A stretch of DNA of 6,683 nucleotides from Firmicutes bacterium UBA3941 (GCA_002385665.1 DGDX01000097.1:1-6683); one strand, 5' to 3'. Shown: positions 1-6,601, counted from the first letter of the stretch. Numbers and translations: made by a program. Notes: a model not told the origin generated them from the letters alone.

Positions 1-70
1 CGGTAAACTTTACTCCCTTTACAATCCGCCCATCCTTTATATCAAGGCATGGTATAATCCTTACTTTCAT
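1..70 (-). CDS. hisF: Imidazole glycerol phosphate synthase cyclase subunit HisF, N-terminus only (cut by window edge)
   Basis: Only the first 23 codons are in the window; they read MKVRIIPCLDIKDGRIVKGV and then KFT. This is the characteristic HisF start, a first beta strand of the (beta/alpha)8 barrel whose aspartate in the CLD motif is a catalytic residue in the family. HisF condenses the HisA product PRFAR with ammonia to give IGP and AICAR in the cytoplasm, normally receiving ammonia from the glutaminase HisH. The ATG at 70-68 lies 3 bp after the hisA stop, with a G-rich ribosome site inside the hisA end, so the two are translationally linked. The truncation is due only to the window edge. 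Confidence 0.93.
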   Translation of the reverse strand, partial: MKVRIIPCLDIKDGRIVKGVKFT

Positions 71-73
71 TTC

Positions 74-793
74 CTAATCCCCCTCAAAGCCTAAGGCATC
101 CTCCAGCTTTATTGCCCCCGTGTAAAGGGCCTGGCCGATTATGAATCCCCTGGCCCCAATCTTTTTAACGGATTTTATATCTTCCAGGGTACTGGCCCCC
201 CCTGAGGCGATTATATTGAGGCCCGTTTCCTCTATCATGGCTCTCGTAGCCTCTATATTGGGACCCTTTAGCATCCCATCTCTGGAGATATCCGTATATA
301 TCACTGTATCTACGCCCATATCATAAAGCTGTTTACCGAATTCAACGCTTTCTATCCGGGTTTTTTCTACCCAGCCCCTTATGGCAACCTGACCGTCTCT
401 TGCATCTATACCCACTGCGATTCTATCGCCGTAATATTTCAGGGCTTCCTTCAGGATTTGTGGCTCTGTTATGGCTATGGTGCCCAGAATAACCCTGGCG
501 ACCTTCGGCTCCTCCATAAACAGATCTATCTTCTTCATATCTCTGAATCCACCGCCTATTTGAACCGGTATGGAAATTGAGTCTATAATGTCCCTTATAA
601 CCCCTGTGTTTGGGGACTCACCGTCAAATGCCCCGTCCAAATCCACGATGTGTAAAATTTTAGCGCCTCTTCTTTCCCATTCCCTGGCTATCTCCACCGG
701 ATCATGGCTGTAAACCGTCTCCCTGTCCTTATCGCCCTGCATCAGCCTTACACATCTTCCGTCTTTTATATCAATTGCCGGATAGATTATCAT
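74..793 (-). CDS. hisA: Phosphoribosylformimino-5-aminoimidazole carboxamide ribotide isomerase HisA
   Basis: HisA carries out the Amadori-type isomerisation of ProFAR to PRFAR, the substrate of HisF. The 239-residue length is normal for this (beta/alpha)8 barrel. Visible family features are the N-terminal MIIYPAIDIKDGRCVRL with catalytic Asp8, the second catalytic Asp130 in GIDARDG, the segment TDISRDGMLKGPN (168-179), and the phosphate-binding turns QIGGGFR (79-84), ASGGAST (196-202) and IIGQALYTG (218-226). The ATG at 793 is preceded by a GGTAGGTGG ribosome site. The 105 bp between this gene and hisB (794-898) is AT-rich and holds no gene; hisH is commonly found at this place. I found no convincing separate promoter there. 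Paralogues with dual HisA/TrpF activity (PriA) exist in other phyla, but nothing here favours that. Confidence 0.97.
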   Translation of the reverse strand: MIIYPAIDIKDGRCVRLMQGDKDRETVYSHDPVEIAREWERRGAKILHIVDLDGAFDGESPNTGVIRDIIDSISIPVQIGGGFRDMKKIDLFMEEPKVARVILGTIAITEPQILKEALKYYGDRIAVGIDARDGQVAIRGWVEKTRIESVEFGKQLYDMGVDTVIYTDISRDGMLKGPNIEATRAMIEETGLNIIASGGASTLEDIKSVKKIGARGFIIGQALYTGAIKLEDALGFEGD

Positions 794-898
794 CGAATAC
801 CACCTACCTCTAGTCTAATCAATTCATGCTGTGTGTTAACCTGTAATATCATAAAATGAGCATTTATGTGCATTATAAATCAAAACAGGAAATCAGGT

Positions 899-1495
899 TT
901 AGTCCAGTATACCCTTTGAAGAGGGAACCGCATCGGCATCTATCCCGGAATCAATAGCCACTGCCTGTTTCATCGCCCTACCCAGGGCCTTGAAGATGGC
1001 CTCTATGATATGGTGGGTATTCCTTCCATAGGGCACCCTCACATGAAGGGTTAATCCCAGATGGTTGGAAAAGGAGCGTAGGAACTCTTCAAGAAGCTGG
1101 GTATCAAAATTCCCTACCCTTTGATTTAGGGGCGGGGTTTCCAGATGAAGGTATGGCCTCCCGGATATGTCCAGGCTCACCATGGCCAGGGACTCATCCA
1201 TGGGAAGGATCATGGTCCCATACCTGTGTATGCCCTTTCGCTCACCCAGGGCCTGCTTGAAGACCATGCCCAGGACTATACCTACATCCTCTACACTATG
1301 GTGCCCGTCCACCTCAAGATCCCCCAGACAATTTACATCCAGATCAAAGCCCCCGTGAACAGCAAACAGGGTAAGCATATGATCAAAGAAGCCTATTCCT
1401 GTTTTTATGTTGGCTTTACCTTCTCCATCTATATTGAGGGTAACGGAAACCTTGGTTTCCAAGGATTCCCTCCTGCCAGTCCCTGTCCTCTTCAT
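899..1495 (-). CDS. hisB: Imidazoleglycerol-phosphate dehydratase HisB (monofunctional)
   Basis: HisB dehydrates IGP to imidazole acetol phosphate, using a Mn-dependent active site. I place the start at the ATG at 1495 (protein MKRTGTGRRESLETKVSV...), giving 198 residues, the usual size for the monofunctional enzyme. An AAAGGGGA ribosome site lies just upstream. The open frame continues to an ATG at 1630, but those 45 extra codons come from repeat DNA and have no family resemblance. Diagnostic motifs are GFFDHML (35-41), DGHHSVEDVGI (63-73), DES (100-102), SGRP (111-114), NTHHIIEAIFKALGRA (159-174) and PSSKG (191-195). The histidine-rich motifs bind the paired metals. There is no fused histidinol-phosphatase domain, so that step must be done by another gene. 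The gene is separated from hisC by 534 bp of repeat and RNA-like sequence. Confidence 0.96.
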   Translation of the reverse strand: MKRTGTGRRESLETKVSVTLNIDGEGKANIKTGIGFFDHMLTLFAVHGGFDLDVNCLGDLEVDGHHSVEDVGIVLGMVFKQALGERKGIHRYGTMILPMDESLAMVSLDISGRPYLHLETPPLNQRVGNFDTQLLEEFLRSFSNHLGLTLHVRVPYGRNTHHIIEAIFKALGRAMKQAVAIDSGIDADAVPSSKGILD

Positions 1496-1585
1496 ACTCT
1501 TTTCCCCTTTCACTCTCAATCTATATTTTAGATAAACAGCTATTGATAAGCCGAAGTTTTTATCGATTTTACTTTTGTAATCTAT

Positions 1586-1701
1586 CGGAATAAACCAAAC
1601 TCCCATACAAAGGTGTAACTTATCGTTCAACAGCTAACTGACTAAATAAGGTAATGCCTTTGAACGCTACTTCCAACATCCGCTTATCAAAGCTCATTAC
1701 C
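1586..1701 (+). repeat. Direct repeat copy 1 with conserved terminal hairpin
   Basis: This 116 bp unit aligns without gaps to 1887-2002, with about 12 differences counted by hand. It starts with the last few bases of the RNA-like structure in copy 2 (CGGAATAAACC and CTCCCATACAAAG) but lacks the rest, so it looks 5'-truncated. It ends in a hairpin: GGTAATG (1650-1656) with CATTACC (1695-1701) and CTTTGA (1658-1663) with TCAAAG (1687-1692). A partly inverted copy of its end (TTGATAAGC, 1543-1551) lies to the left, so 1538-1694 could be a short element with imperfect inverted termini. Confidence 0.85.
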
Positions 1702-1759
1702 GTTACACACTATTTCCATTAGTACTATGTTATGCTGTTTTGTGTATTAGTACCGTTAC
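1698..1759 (+). repeat. Short direct repeats between copy 1 and the RNA-like structure
   Basis: TACCGTTAC occurs at 1698-1706 and 1751-1759, and ATTAGTAC at 1718-1725 and 1746-1753. The first TACCGTTAC begins inside the end of copy 1 and the second ends 2 bp before the RNA-like structure. They could be traces of an insertion or local duplication, or simply chance repeats. Confidence 0.35.
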
Positions 1760-1761
1760 TA

Positions 1762-1905
1762 GGGAGGATGGCTTTGTGGAGGCAGATTCCAATGGCCCGA
1801 AAGAAAGACCTCTAAGGGAAGTGCCGCTAATAATCCTACAAAGATGAGACCCGTAAGGCAGCTTCCCGATGTAATTTGGATACTGCCGGAATAAACCATC
1901 CTCCC
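1762..1905 (+). ncRNA. Candidate structured non-coding RNA with pseudoknot, class not assigned
   Basis: No gene fits this stretch, but it folds strongly. A perfect 10 bp closing stem joins GGGAGGATGG (1762-1771) to CCATCCTCCC (1896-1905). Inside it, 1781-1792 pairs with 1876-1887 (GGCAG/CTGCC and TCCAA/TTGGA around a 2x2 mismatch), and GGGAAGTGCC (1816-1825) pairs with 1857-1867 with one bulged G. CTTTGTGG (1772-1779) pairs with 1835-1843 with one bulge, crossing both inner helices and so making a pseudoknot. C-GAAA-G (1798-1803) and C-GTAA-G (1852-1857) are GNRA tetraloop motifs on the plus strand only, favouring transcription antisense to the his operon. Pseudoknotted Firmicute RNA classes such as raiA, or HEARO/omega-type RNAs (which from memory share a GAGAC...CGTAAGGC core), are candidates, unverified. 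I see no clear promoter. Confidence 0.55.
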
Positions 1906-2002
1906 ATACAAAGACATAACTTATCGTTCAACAGCCTGCTGGCAAACTAAGGTAATGCCTTTGAATGCTACTTCCAACATCCGCTTATCAAAGCTCATTA
2001 CC
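1887..2002 (+). repeat. Direct repeat copy 2, joined to the structured RNA, with conserved terminal hairpin
   Basis: This is the second 116 bp copy. It overlaps the 3' strand of the closing stem of the RNA-like structure and then continues into a tail ending in the same hairpin: GGTAATG (1951-1957) with CATTACC (1996-2002), and CTTTGA (1959-1964) with TCAAAG (1988-1993), around a 23-base loop. The outer stems are unchanged between copies, while most differences fall in the middle of the tail. It ends 27 bp from the hisC stop. Confidence 0.85.
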
Positions 2003-2029
2003 AGACTTATTAAACAGTATGTTAAGATT

Positions 2030-3094
2030 CTATAGCTGACCCAGTACCTCCTTAAGTGCCTTAAGAAAGCTGTCGTTAGCCTCCTTCTGGGCCACTGTTA
2101 CCCTGAGGCAATCCTTGAGATAGGGGTTGTTCGAAAAGTTTCTTGTAAGTATTCCCTTATCATACAGCCCCTGCCATACAGCGTCCCCACAGGGTACCCT
2201 GATTAGTAAAAAGTTGGCCTCCGATGGATAGACCTGAACATCCTTAATCTTACCCAAGGCTCTGTAAACCCTTTCTCTCTCCTCCAGTATCCGGTCTACC
2301 CGTCCTTTTATGATATCCTTATTCTCCAGTATTTTTATGGCTGCTTTCTGGGAAAAGCTGTTTACATTATAGGGGGGCTTGACCCTGTTGATTTGGTCTG
2401 CCAGTTCCCGACTGCTCACGCTGTATCCTACACGAAGTCCCGCCAAGCCAAAGGCCTTGGAAAAGGTTCTAAGGACAACCAGATTCGGAAGCTCCTCCGT
2501 CCACCTTATCATGGTATCCCTGGTAAACTCCCCATAGGCTTCGTCCACTACCACGATCCCCGGAAACCCCTTGATAAAATCCTTTAGACCATTTGAATGG
2601 ATAGTGTTCCCGGTGGGATTATTGGGACTGCAGATAAACATAACCTTGGGCATCCCCTCTGACAGGGCTGAATCATAACTATGGATATCGTACCTGAACC
2701 CTTCTCCCAATGGGGCTTCCATGGGAATACCCCCTGCCATCAGGGTGAATACCCTGTACATCCCAAAGGAGGGAACCGGCATCAATACCCTATCCCCTTT
2801 ATCTACAAAGCCCGTCAATATAATCTGAATCAGCTCATCGGAGCCGGCGCCTATGACGATTTGATCATGGGATAGGCCCCAATACTCCCCTATGGCCTTC
2901 CTGAGCTGGGTGGCATTTGAATCCGGATATCTGTTAAAACCGCTACCTTCAAGCAGTTCCTCGGCCAGAGCCTTCCTTATATCGCTTGGCAGATCCCAAG
3001 GGCTCTCGTTTGCGTCCATCTTATATCTCCATGGTTTTTCATCGGCATCATAGGGTTTAAAGTCCCTCAGATCCTCTCTCAGATAATTCTTCAT
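2030..3094 (-). CDS. hisC: Histidinol-phosphate aminotransferase HisC
   Basis: HisC is a PLP-dependent fold-type I aminotransferase (class I/II) that converts imidazole acetol phosphate and glutamate to histidinol phosphate. The protein is 354 residues, normal for the family. Visible motifs are the cofactor-phosphate loop GAGSDEL (82-88), SPNNPTGN (156-163), DEAY (184-187, Asp contacting the PLP ring nitrogen), the PLP lysine Lys213 in TFSKAFGLAGLRVGY (210-224), and the substrate-region KPPYNVN (239-245). The start ATG overlaps the hisD stop in an ATGA arrangement, indicating translational coupling. The gene order makes HisC more likely than a related aromatic or cobalamin-pathway (CobD-like) aminotransferase. 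A dual role in aromatic amino acid synthesis, known for some HisC enzymes, cannot be excluded. Confidence 0.95.
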   Translation of the reverse strand: MKNYLREDLRDFKPYDADEKPWRYKMDANESPWDLPSDIRKALAEELLEGSGFNRYPDSNATQLRKAIGEYWGLSHDQIVIGAGSDELIQIILTGFVDKGDRVLMPVPSFGMYRVFTLMAGGIPMEAPLGEGFRYDIHSYDSALSEGMPKVMFICSPNNPTGNTIHSNGLKDFIKGFPGIVVVDEAYGEFTRDTMIRWTEELPNLVVLRTFSKAFGLAGLRVGYSVSSRELADQINRVKPPYNVNSFSQKAAIKILENKDIIKGRVDRILEERERVYRALGKIKDVQVYPSEANFLLIRVPCGDAVWQGLYDKGILTRNFSNNPYLKDCLRVTVAQKEANDSFLKALKEVLGQL

Positions 3095-4395
3095 TCTTTT
3101 TCAAACCTCACTTCCACTGAGCGGGCATGAGCCTCCAGACCCTCTGCCCTGGCGAACTCGGCTACATCCTTATACAAATCCTCCAGGGCTTCCCTCGAAA
3201 AGGATATTAGGCTGGATTTCTTTATAAAATCGTCTACGGAAAGGGGTGAAAAGAACCTGGCGCTTCCACTGGTAGGCAGGATGTGGTTGGGTCCCGCCAT
3301 GTAATCCCCCAAAGGTTCCGGTGCATAATGACCCAGGAATATGGAACCGGCATTCCTTACCCTGCCCAGATGCTCAAAGGGGTTCTCTATAGCAAGCTCC
3401 AGATGCTCCGGAGCTATCTCGTTGGCCAGTTCGATTCCCTGTTCTATACTGTCCACAAAAATTATGGCACCATAATCCCTCAAAGCCTCCCTGGCAATTG
3501 CCTCCTTTGGAAGAAGGACAATCTGCTTTTTTAGTTCCGATTCTATGCCTTTAAACAGTTCCTCATTGTCGGTGATAAGAATAGATGTAGCCAGGGGATC
3601 GTGCTCTGCCTGGGACAATAGATCCGCAGCCACATACCTTGGATTGGCGCTTTTATCGGCCACCACCACAATTTCGCTGGGACCGGCGATCATATCTATG
3701 TCCACATAGCCGTAGACCTCTTTCTTGGCCAGGGTGACATAGATGTTTCCGGGCCCGGTTATCTTATCCACCCTGGGCACCGGCCCTGTTCCAAAGGCCA
3801 TAGCTGCTATGGATTGCGCGCCCCCCATCTTATAGACCTTGGCAACACCTGTAATATCGGCAGCCACCAGGGTATAGGGATTAACCTTTCCCTCCGGTCC
3901 GGGAGGTGTAGCCATAATAATCTCTCCTACCCCCGCTATTTGGGCGGGAATGGCATTCATCAGAACCGAAGACGGATATGCCGCCCTGCCCCCGGGAACG
4001 TATATACCCACCCTTTCCATGGGTTGGAGCTTTTGCCCCAGAATAATTCCGGAGTCCTCTCCAAAGGAAAACCAGCTGTTTTGCTTCTGCTTCCCATGAT
4101 AATCCCTGATCCTGGCCTTGGCCCTTTTTATGATGTCAATGAATTCTTTGGGCACCTGGTTATAAGCATCGGCAAACTCCTCCCTTGAAACAAGGATGTC
4201 TTGATCATTGACATACCTGGCACCGTCAAACCTCTCTATATATTCAAAGAGGGCAGATTTTCCTTTTTTCTTTATGGTATCCACTATTTCCTTCACGACC
4301 CTGTTCTCCTCAGGGAAGTCCAGGTGGGAAGGTCTTTTTAAGGATCGGATTATCCCGTCAATGCCCATATTTCTTCCATCTATTTTGGCTATCAT
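3091..4395 (-). CDS. hisD: Histidinol dehydrogenase HisD
   Basis: HisD catalyses the last two steps, the NAD-dependent four-electron oxidation of L-histidinol to L-histidine. I choose the ATG at 4395 (MIAKIDGRNM...), giving 434 residues. It has a GGAGGG ribosome site 8 bases upstream and avoids the 32 bp overlap with hisG that the longer frame from 4431 would need. Motifs include GIYVPGG (130-136), GPGNIYV (214-220), DMIAGPSE (234-241), SQAEHDP (261-267), IAPEHLEL (327-334) and GDYMAGPNHILPT (363-375). Gln262, His265, Asp364 and His423 match the expected zinc ligands, and Glu330-His331 the general-base pair. The gene starts 4 bp after the hisG stop and overlaps hisC by 4 bp. Nothing looks degraded. 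Confidence 0.97.
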   Translation of the reverse strand: MIAKIDGRNMGIDGIIRSLKRPSHLDFPEENRVVKEIVDTIKKKGKSALFEYIERFDGARYVNDQDILVSREEFADAYNQVPKEFIDIIKRAKARIRDYHGKQKQNSWFSFGEDSGIILGQKLQPMERVGIYVPGGRAAYPSSVLMNAIPAQIAGVGEIIMATPPGPEGKVNPYTLVAADITGVAKVYKMGGAQSIAAMAFGTGPVPRVDKITGPGNIYVTLAKKEVYGYVDIDMIAGPSEIVVVADKSANPRYVAADLLSQAEHDPLATSILITDNEELFKGIESELKKQIVLLPKEAIAREALRDYGAIIFVDSIEQGIELANEIAPEHLELAIENPFEHLGRVRNAGSIFLGHYAPEPLGDYMAGPNHILPTSGSARFFSPLSVDDFIKKSSLISFSREALEDLYKDVAEFARAEGLEAHARSVEVRFEKE

Positions 4396-4399
4396 GTTC

Positions 4400-5029
4400 T
4401 TATCCCTCCAATACCTTCTGGACAGAATCAATTATTTCCTTAATAGGCTTGTTCTTGGTTTTGAAGCTTACCCGGTTGACCACCAGCCTGGCACTGATAT
4501 CACAGATCTCCTCAAGGACCACCAGGCCGTTCTCCCTGAGGGTACGGCCACTCTCCACAATATCAACTATATAGTCCGACAAGCCCACCAAGGGTCCCAG
4601 TTCCACGGAACCGTTCAGCTTAATGATCTCTATGGTCTCTCCCATTCCGGCAAAGTAGTTTTGCGCTATATTGGGATATTTGGTGGCTACTCGGGTATGG
4701 GATCTGGTGATGCGAAGATCCCCTTTCTCCGGAAAGCCGGCTACCGCCATTTTGCATTTACCAAACCCAAGATCCAGCACCTCATAGAGTGGTCTGTTCT
4801 CTTCCATCAAGGTGTCCTTCCCTGCGATGCCCATGTCAGCCACCCCGTATTCAACATAGGTGGGCACATCACTGGGCTTAACCAGGAGAAAACGCAGCTT
4901 TGAGTCCTGGGAATGAAAGATCAGCTTTCTGGATTCCGTATCCAAACCATCCAATCCGTCTATAGCTTCCTGTAGAATTGAAAGTGACTTATCCCCCAGC
5001 CTTCCCTTAGGCAGTGCTATGGTCACCAC
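4400..5029 (-). CDS. hisG: ATP phosphoribosyltransferase catalytic subunit HisG, short form
   Basis: HisG condenses ATP with PRPP in the first committed step of histidine synthesis. At 209 residues this is the short form, which lacks the C-terminal regulatory domain and is expected to work as a hetero-octamer with HisZ. Visible motifs are ALPKGRL (5-11), GIAGKD (67-72), ATKYPN (115-120) and the PRPP-binding region ending in [14 protein letters not shown] (156-169). The start is GTG at 5029, with a second GTG directly after it that could also serve; an AGGGGGG ribosome site lies about 7 bases upstream. The gene overlaps the hisZ end by 7 bp, so equal production of the two subunits by coupled translation is likely. 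Feedback inhibition by histidine would depend on HisZ. Confidence 0.97.
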   Translation of the reverse strand: MVTIALPKGRLGDKSLSILQEAIDGLDGLDTESRKLIFHSQDSKLRFLLVKPSDVPTYVEYGVADMGIAGKDTLMEENRPLYEVLDLGFGKCKMAVAGFPEKGDLRITRSHTRVATKYPNIAQNYFAGMGETIEIIKLNGSVELGPLVGLSDYIVDIVESGRTLRENGLVVLEEICDISARLVVNRVSFKTKNKPIKEIIDSVQKVLEG

Positions 5030-6228
5030 TTGAAATCCCCCCTGTCCTTCTCCGATATATCTATAATTTCTGATATGTCCCTGGCCCTGGCGTATTCCTG
5101 GGGATCAACACCCTCACTGGCTCGGGAGAGTAGCTCCACCCGCCTGCCTTCCTCCCTCAGCTTCTGGGCAATCTGGTAGCCCTGTCTCCTGTTTTCATTA
5201 TCAAATGCTACCAAGGTATCAACAGGAGGGAGATCCACCAATTTCCCCTGCCTGTCCAGTGCCATAAGCAAACGCTTTAAACCCATGGCAAACCCGGTGG
5301 CCGGCAAGTCCCTGCCAAATTCGGACAAGAGGTTGTCATATCTTCCTCCCCCGCAAATAGTAAAACCCAAATCCCTGGTAAAGCCCTTGAAGATAATGCC
5401 TGTATAATAGTTAAGGCTGTGCAGCATGCCAAGGTCGAAGGTGATGAATTCCTCCAGGCCATAGCCCTTTAAGATTTCGTATACCTGACGAATATTCTCA
5501 ATAGCCCTTTGACACCGGGGGTTTTTAGTGTACTCCGCTCCCCGCTCCAGCACGTCAACGTCCCCATACATGGAAGGCAGGTCCATTAAGATGCCCTTCA
5601 ACTTTTTATCCATGGGAAACTCCTTTAAAAACATCTCAAGCATCAATTGGTTTTTTTCTTCTATCAATAACCTGAGCTGCTCGGCTTCTTCGGGATTCAG
5701 CCCTGCATCCTCCACCAAGCCCTTAAAAAATTCCACCTGCCCGATCTCTATCAGAAAATCTTCCAGTCCCAGGTTTAAAAAGCATTGAATTGCGGTAGCT
5801 ATGACTTCGCCGTCCCCTTCCGGGCTCCCGACACCCAAGAGTTCAATACCTGCCTGGGCAATTTCCCTTTGCTTTCCCGTCTGCAATTCTTCATACCTAT
5901 AGACATTGCTGAGGTAGGATAGGCGTATGGGGGCCTCCAAGCTCTTAAGTTTTGTACCAACAATCCGCGCAATTGGCATGGTGATGTCCGGTCTTAAAAC
6001 CTGGATTCTTCCCCCGGCTTCCACTATCTTAAACATATTCTCCTGCTCTATATATTCCTTGTCTCCGGTGAATACGTCATAGTATTCGAAGACAGGGGAT
6101 TCAATTTCATCGTAACCCCCGGTATAAAAGGTCTTCCGTATTATCTGTTCGATCCTTCTCTTGTTATAGCATTCACCGGGAAGATAATCCTGAACGCCCT
6201 GGGGTATATGTTGCTTCCACCTGTTCAT
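5023..6228 (-). CDS. hisZ: ATP phosphoribosyltransferase regulatory subunit HisZ
   Basis: HisZ is a catalytically inactive paralogue of the histidyl-tRNA synthetase core that activates short HisG and carries the histidine feedback site. The 401-residue product has a class II synthetase-like N-terminal part: [13 protein letters not shown] (78-90) in the motif 2 region, [19 protein letters not shown] (111-129), [10 protein letters not shown] (274-283), GGGRYDNL (293-300) and a motif 3-like [11 protein letters not shown] (310-320). LRPDITMP is typical of HisZ, whereas true HisRS usually has a glycine-containing LRPEGT version. About 330-400 forms a remnant anticodon-binding-like domain. Position directly before short hisG and overlap with it support HisZ rather than HisS. 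It is the first gene after the his promoter. The start ATG has only a modest G-rich ribosome site (GGGGGTAG). Confidence 0.95.
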   Translation of the reverse strand: MNRWKQHIPQGVQDYLPGECYNKRRIEQIIRKTFYTGGYDEIESPVFEYYDVFTGDKEYIEQENMFKIVEAGGRIQVLRPDITMPIARIVGTKLKSLEAPIRLSYLSNVYRYEELQTGKQREIAQAGIELLGVGSPEGDGEVIATAIQCFLNLGLEDFLIEIGQVEFFKGLVEDAGLNPEEAEQLRLLIEEKNQLMLEMFLKEFPMDKKLKGILMDLPSMYGDVDVLERGAEYTKNPRCQRAIENIRQVYEILKGYGLEEFITFDLGMLHSLNYYTGIIFKGFTRDLGFTICGGGRYDNLLSEFGRDLPATGFAMGLKRLLMALDRQGKLVDLPPVDTLVAFDNENRRQGYQIAQKLREEGRRVELLSRASEGVDPQEYARARDISEIIDISEKDRGDFKW

Positions 6229-6259
6229 TCCAATCTACCCCCAACATCTTAATTCATCA

Positions 6260-6284
6260 TGATAAAGTAGTAAACTGATAAAGT
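6260..6284 (-). promoter_or_regulatory. Tandem 9-bp repeat at the his transcription start, candidate operator
   Basis: The 9-mer TGATAAAGT (plus strand) occurs at 6260-6268 and 6276-6284, a 16 bp period. The second copy sits on the predicted start point of the his promoter and the first lies within the leader. That placement is typical of a repressor site. A HisR/YerC-type repressor is one candidate from knowledge of Firmicutes, but I cannot match this sequence to a known motif. Confidence 0.4.
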
Positions 6285-6290
6285 TGATTT

Positions 6291-6319
6291 ATTATAATAT
6301 TTTTCCATTATAAAGTCAA
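6291..6319 (-). promoter_or_regulatory. Sigma-A type promoter of the his operon
   Basis: On the minus strand, TTGACT (6319-6314) and TATAAT (6296-6291) are separated by exactly 17 bp, close to the vegetative consensus. Transcription would begin near 6284, giving a 5' leader of about 55 bases before hisZ. No T-box, terminator-antiterminator pair or histidine-rich leader peptide is visible in this short leader, so control is more likely by a DNA-binding repressor than by attenuation. Confidence 0.82.
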
Positions 6320-6458
6320 TGTTTTATACAAAATTTTATAAAGGGTAAAGAAACGTATACTTGACATATATATCTCTACATACCTTCAGCCCAATTCAAC
6401 CTATTAATCGGATTGAATTTATTATCCGGATAACAAAATATAAAAAGGAAAATTATAC

Positions 6459-6487
6459 TTGCATTTATATTCGCTATAATGTATAAT
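6459..6487 (+). promoter_or_regulatory. Sigma-A type promoter for the divergent plus-strand gene
   Basis: TTGCAT (6459-6464) and TATAAT (6482-6487) are separated by 17 bp. Transcription would start near 6494, leaving a leader of about 170 bases before the ATG at 6667. A second TATAAT at 6475-6480 has no matching upstream hexamer at normal spacing. Another TTGACA at 6361-6366 also lacks a partner. Confidence 0.7.
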
Positions 6488-6493
6488 TATGAA
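6460..6493. promoter_or_regulatory. Two ARG-box-like half matches overlapping the plus-strand promoter
   Basis: TGCATTTATATTCG (6460-6473; reverse complement CGAATATAAATGCA) and TGTATAATTATGAA (6480-6493) each resemble the ArgR/AhrC consensus TGAAT-N4-ATTCA with mismatches. Their centres are 20 bp apart, close to the roughly 21 bp spacing of paired ARG boxes in other bacteria. Both overlap promoter elements. The matches are imperfect in AT-rich DNA, so chance is a real possibility. Confidence 0.3.
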
Positions 6494-6521
6494 AAATTAA
6501 ACCTCATGTGTTATTTTGCCA

Positions 6522-6567
6522 GGCAATGAGCTGTTGATAAGCGGATGACTTTATCGATTTGATAAAG
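6522..6567 (-). repeat. Partial third copy of the hisC-hisB repeat, plus adjoining inverted repeat
   Basis: On the minus strand, 6547-6522 matches the right end of the hisC-hisB repeats (CATCCGCTTATCAA then AGCTCATT) with one inserted base and one mismatch over about 26 bases. Read on the plus strand, 6530-6560 also matches 1539-1569 at 26 of 31 positions. A 7 bp inverted repeat, CTTTATC (6549-6555) with GATAAAG (6561-6567), follows. The fragment lies inside the leader of the plus-strand gene. Confidence 0.6.
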
Positions 6568-6601
6568 AAAACTAAGCTTAATAAATGCAGAAAATCCGAG
6601 G

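Noticed and set aside
1145..1531. 128-codon plus-strand open frame opposite hisB
   Set aside because: It is antisense to conserved hisB codons, has no plausible product and no supporting ribosome site.
1496..1630. Upstream extension of the hisB reading frame to an ATG at 1630
   Set aside because: The 45 extra residues come from repeat copy 1 and its flank and do not resemble the HisB family. The ATG at 1495 has a good ribosome site and gives the standard length.
1762..1905. Known metabolite riboswitch for the his genes (lysine, TPP, SAM, glycine types)
   Set aside because: The recalled signature motifs of these classes are absent, and the GNRA loops place the RNA on the strand opposite the his genes.
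1586..2002. CRISPR array
   Set aside because: There are only two long direct copies with internal structure, and no short regularly spaced repeats or unique spacers.
4396..4431. Earlier hisD start at 4431, giving 446 residues
   Set aside because: It would overlap hisG by 32 bp, and the extra 12 residues are unlike the family. The GGAGGG ribosome site fits the ATG at 4395.
4208..4903. 231-codon plus-strand open frame opposite hisD/hisG
   Set aside because: It lies fully antisense to two clearly conserved genes and its translation shows no family motif; it is a shadow frame.
6361..6366. Perfect TTGACA -35 element on the plus strand
   Set aside because: No acceptable -10 hexamer lies 16-18 bp downstream.
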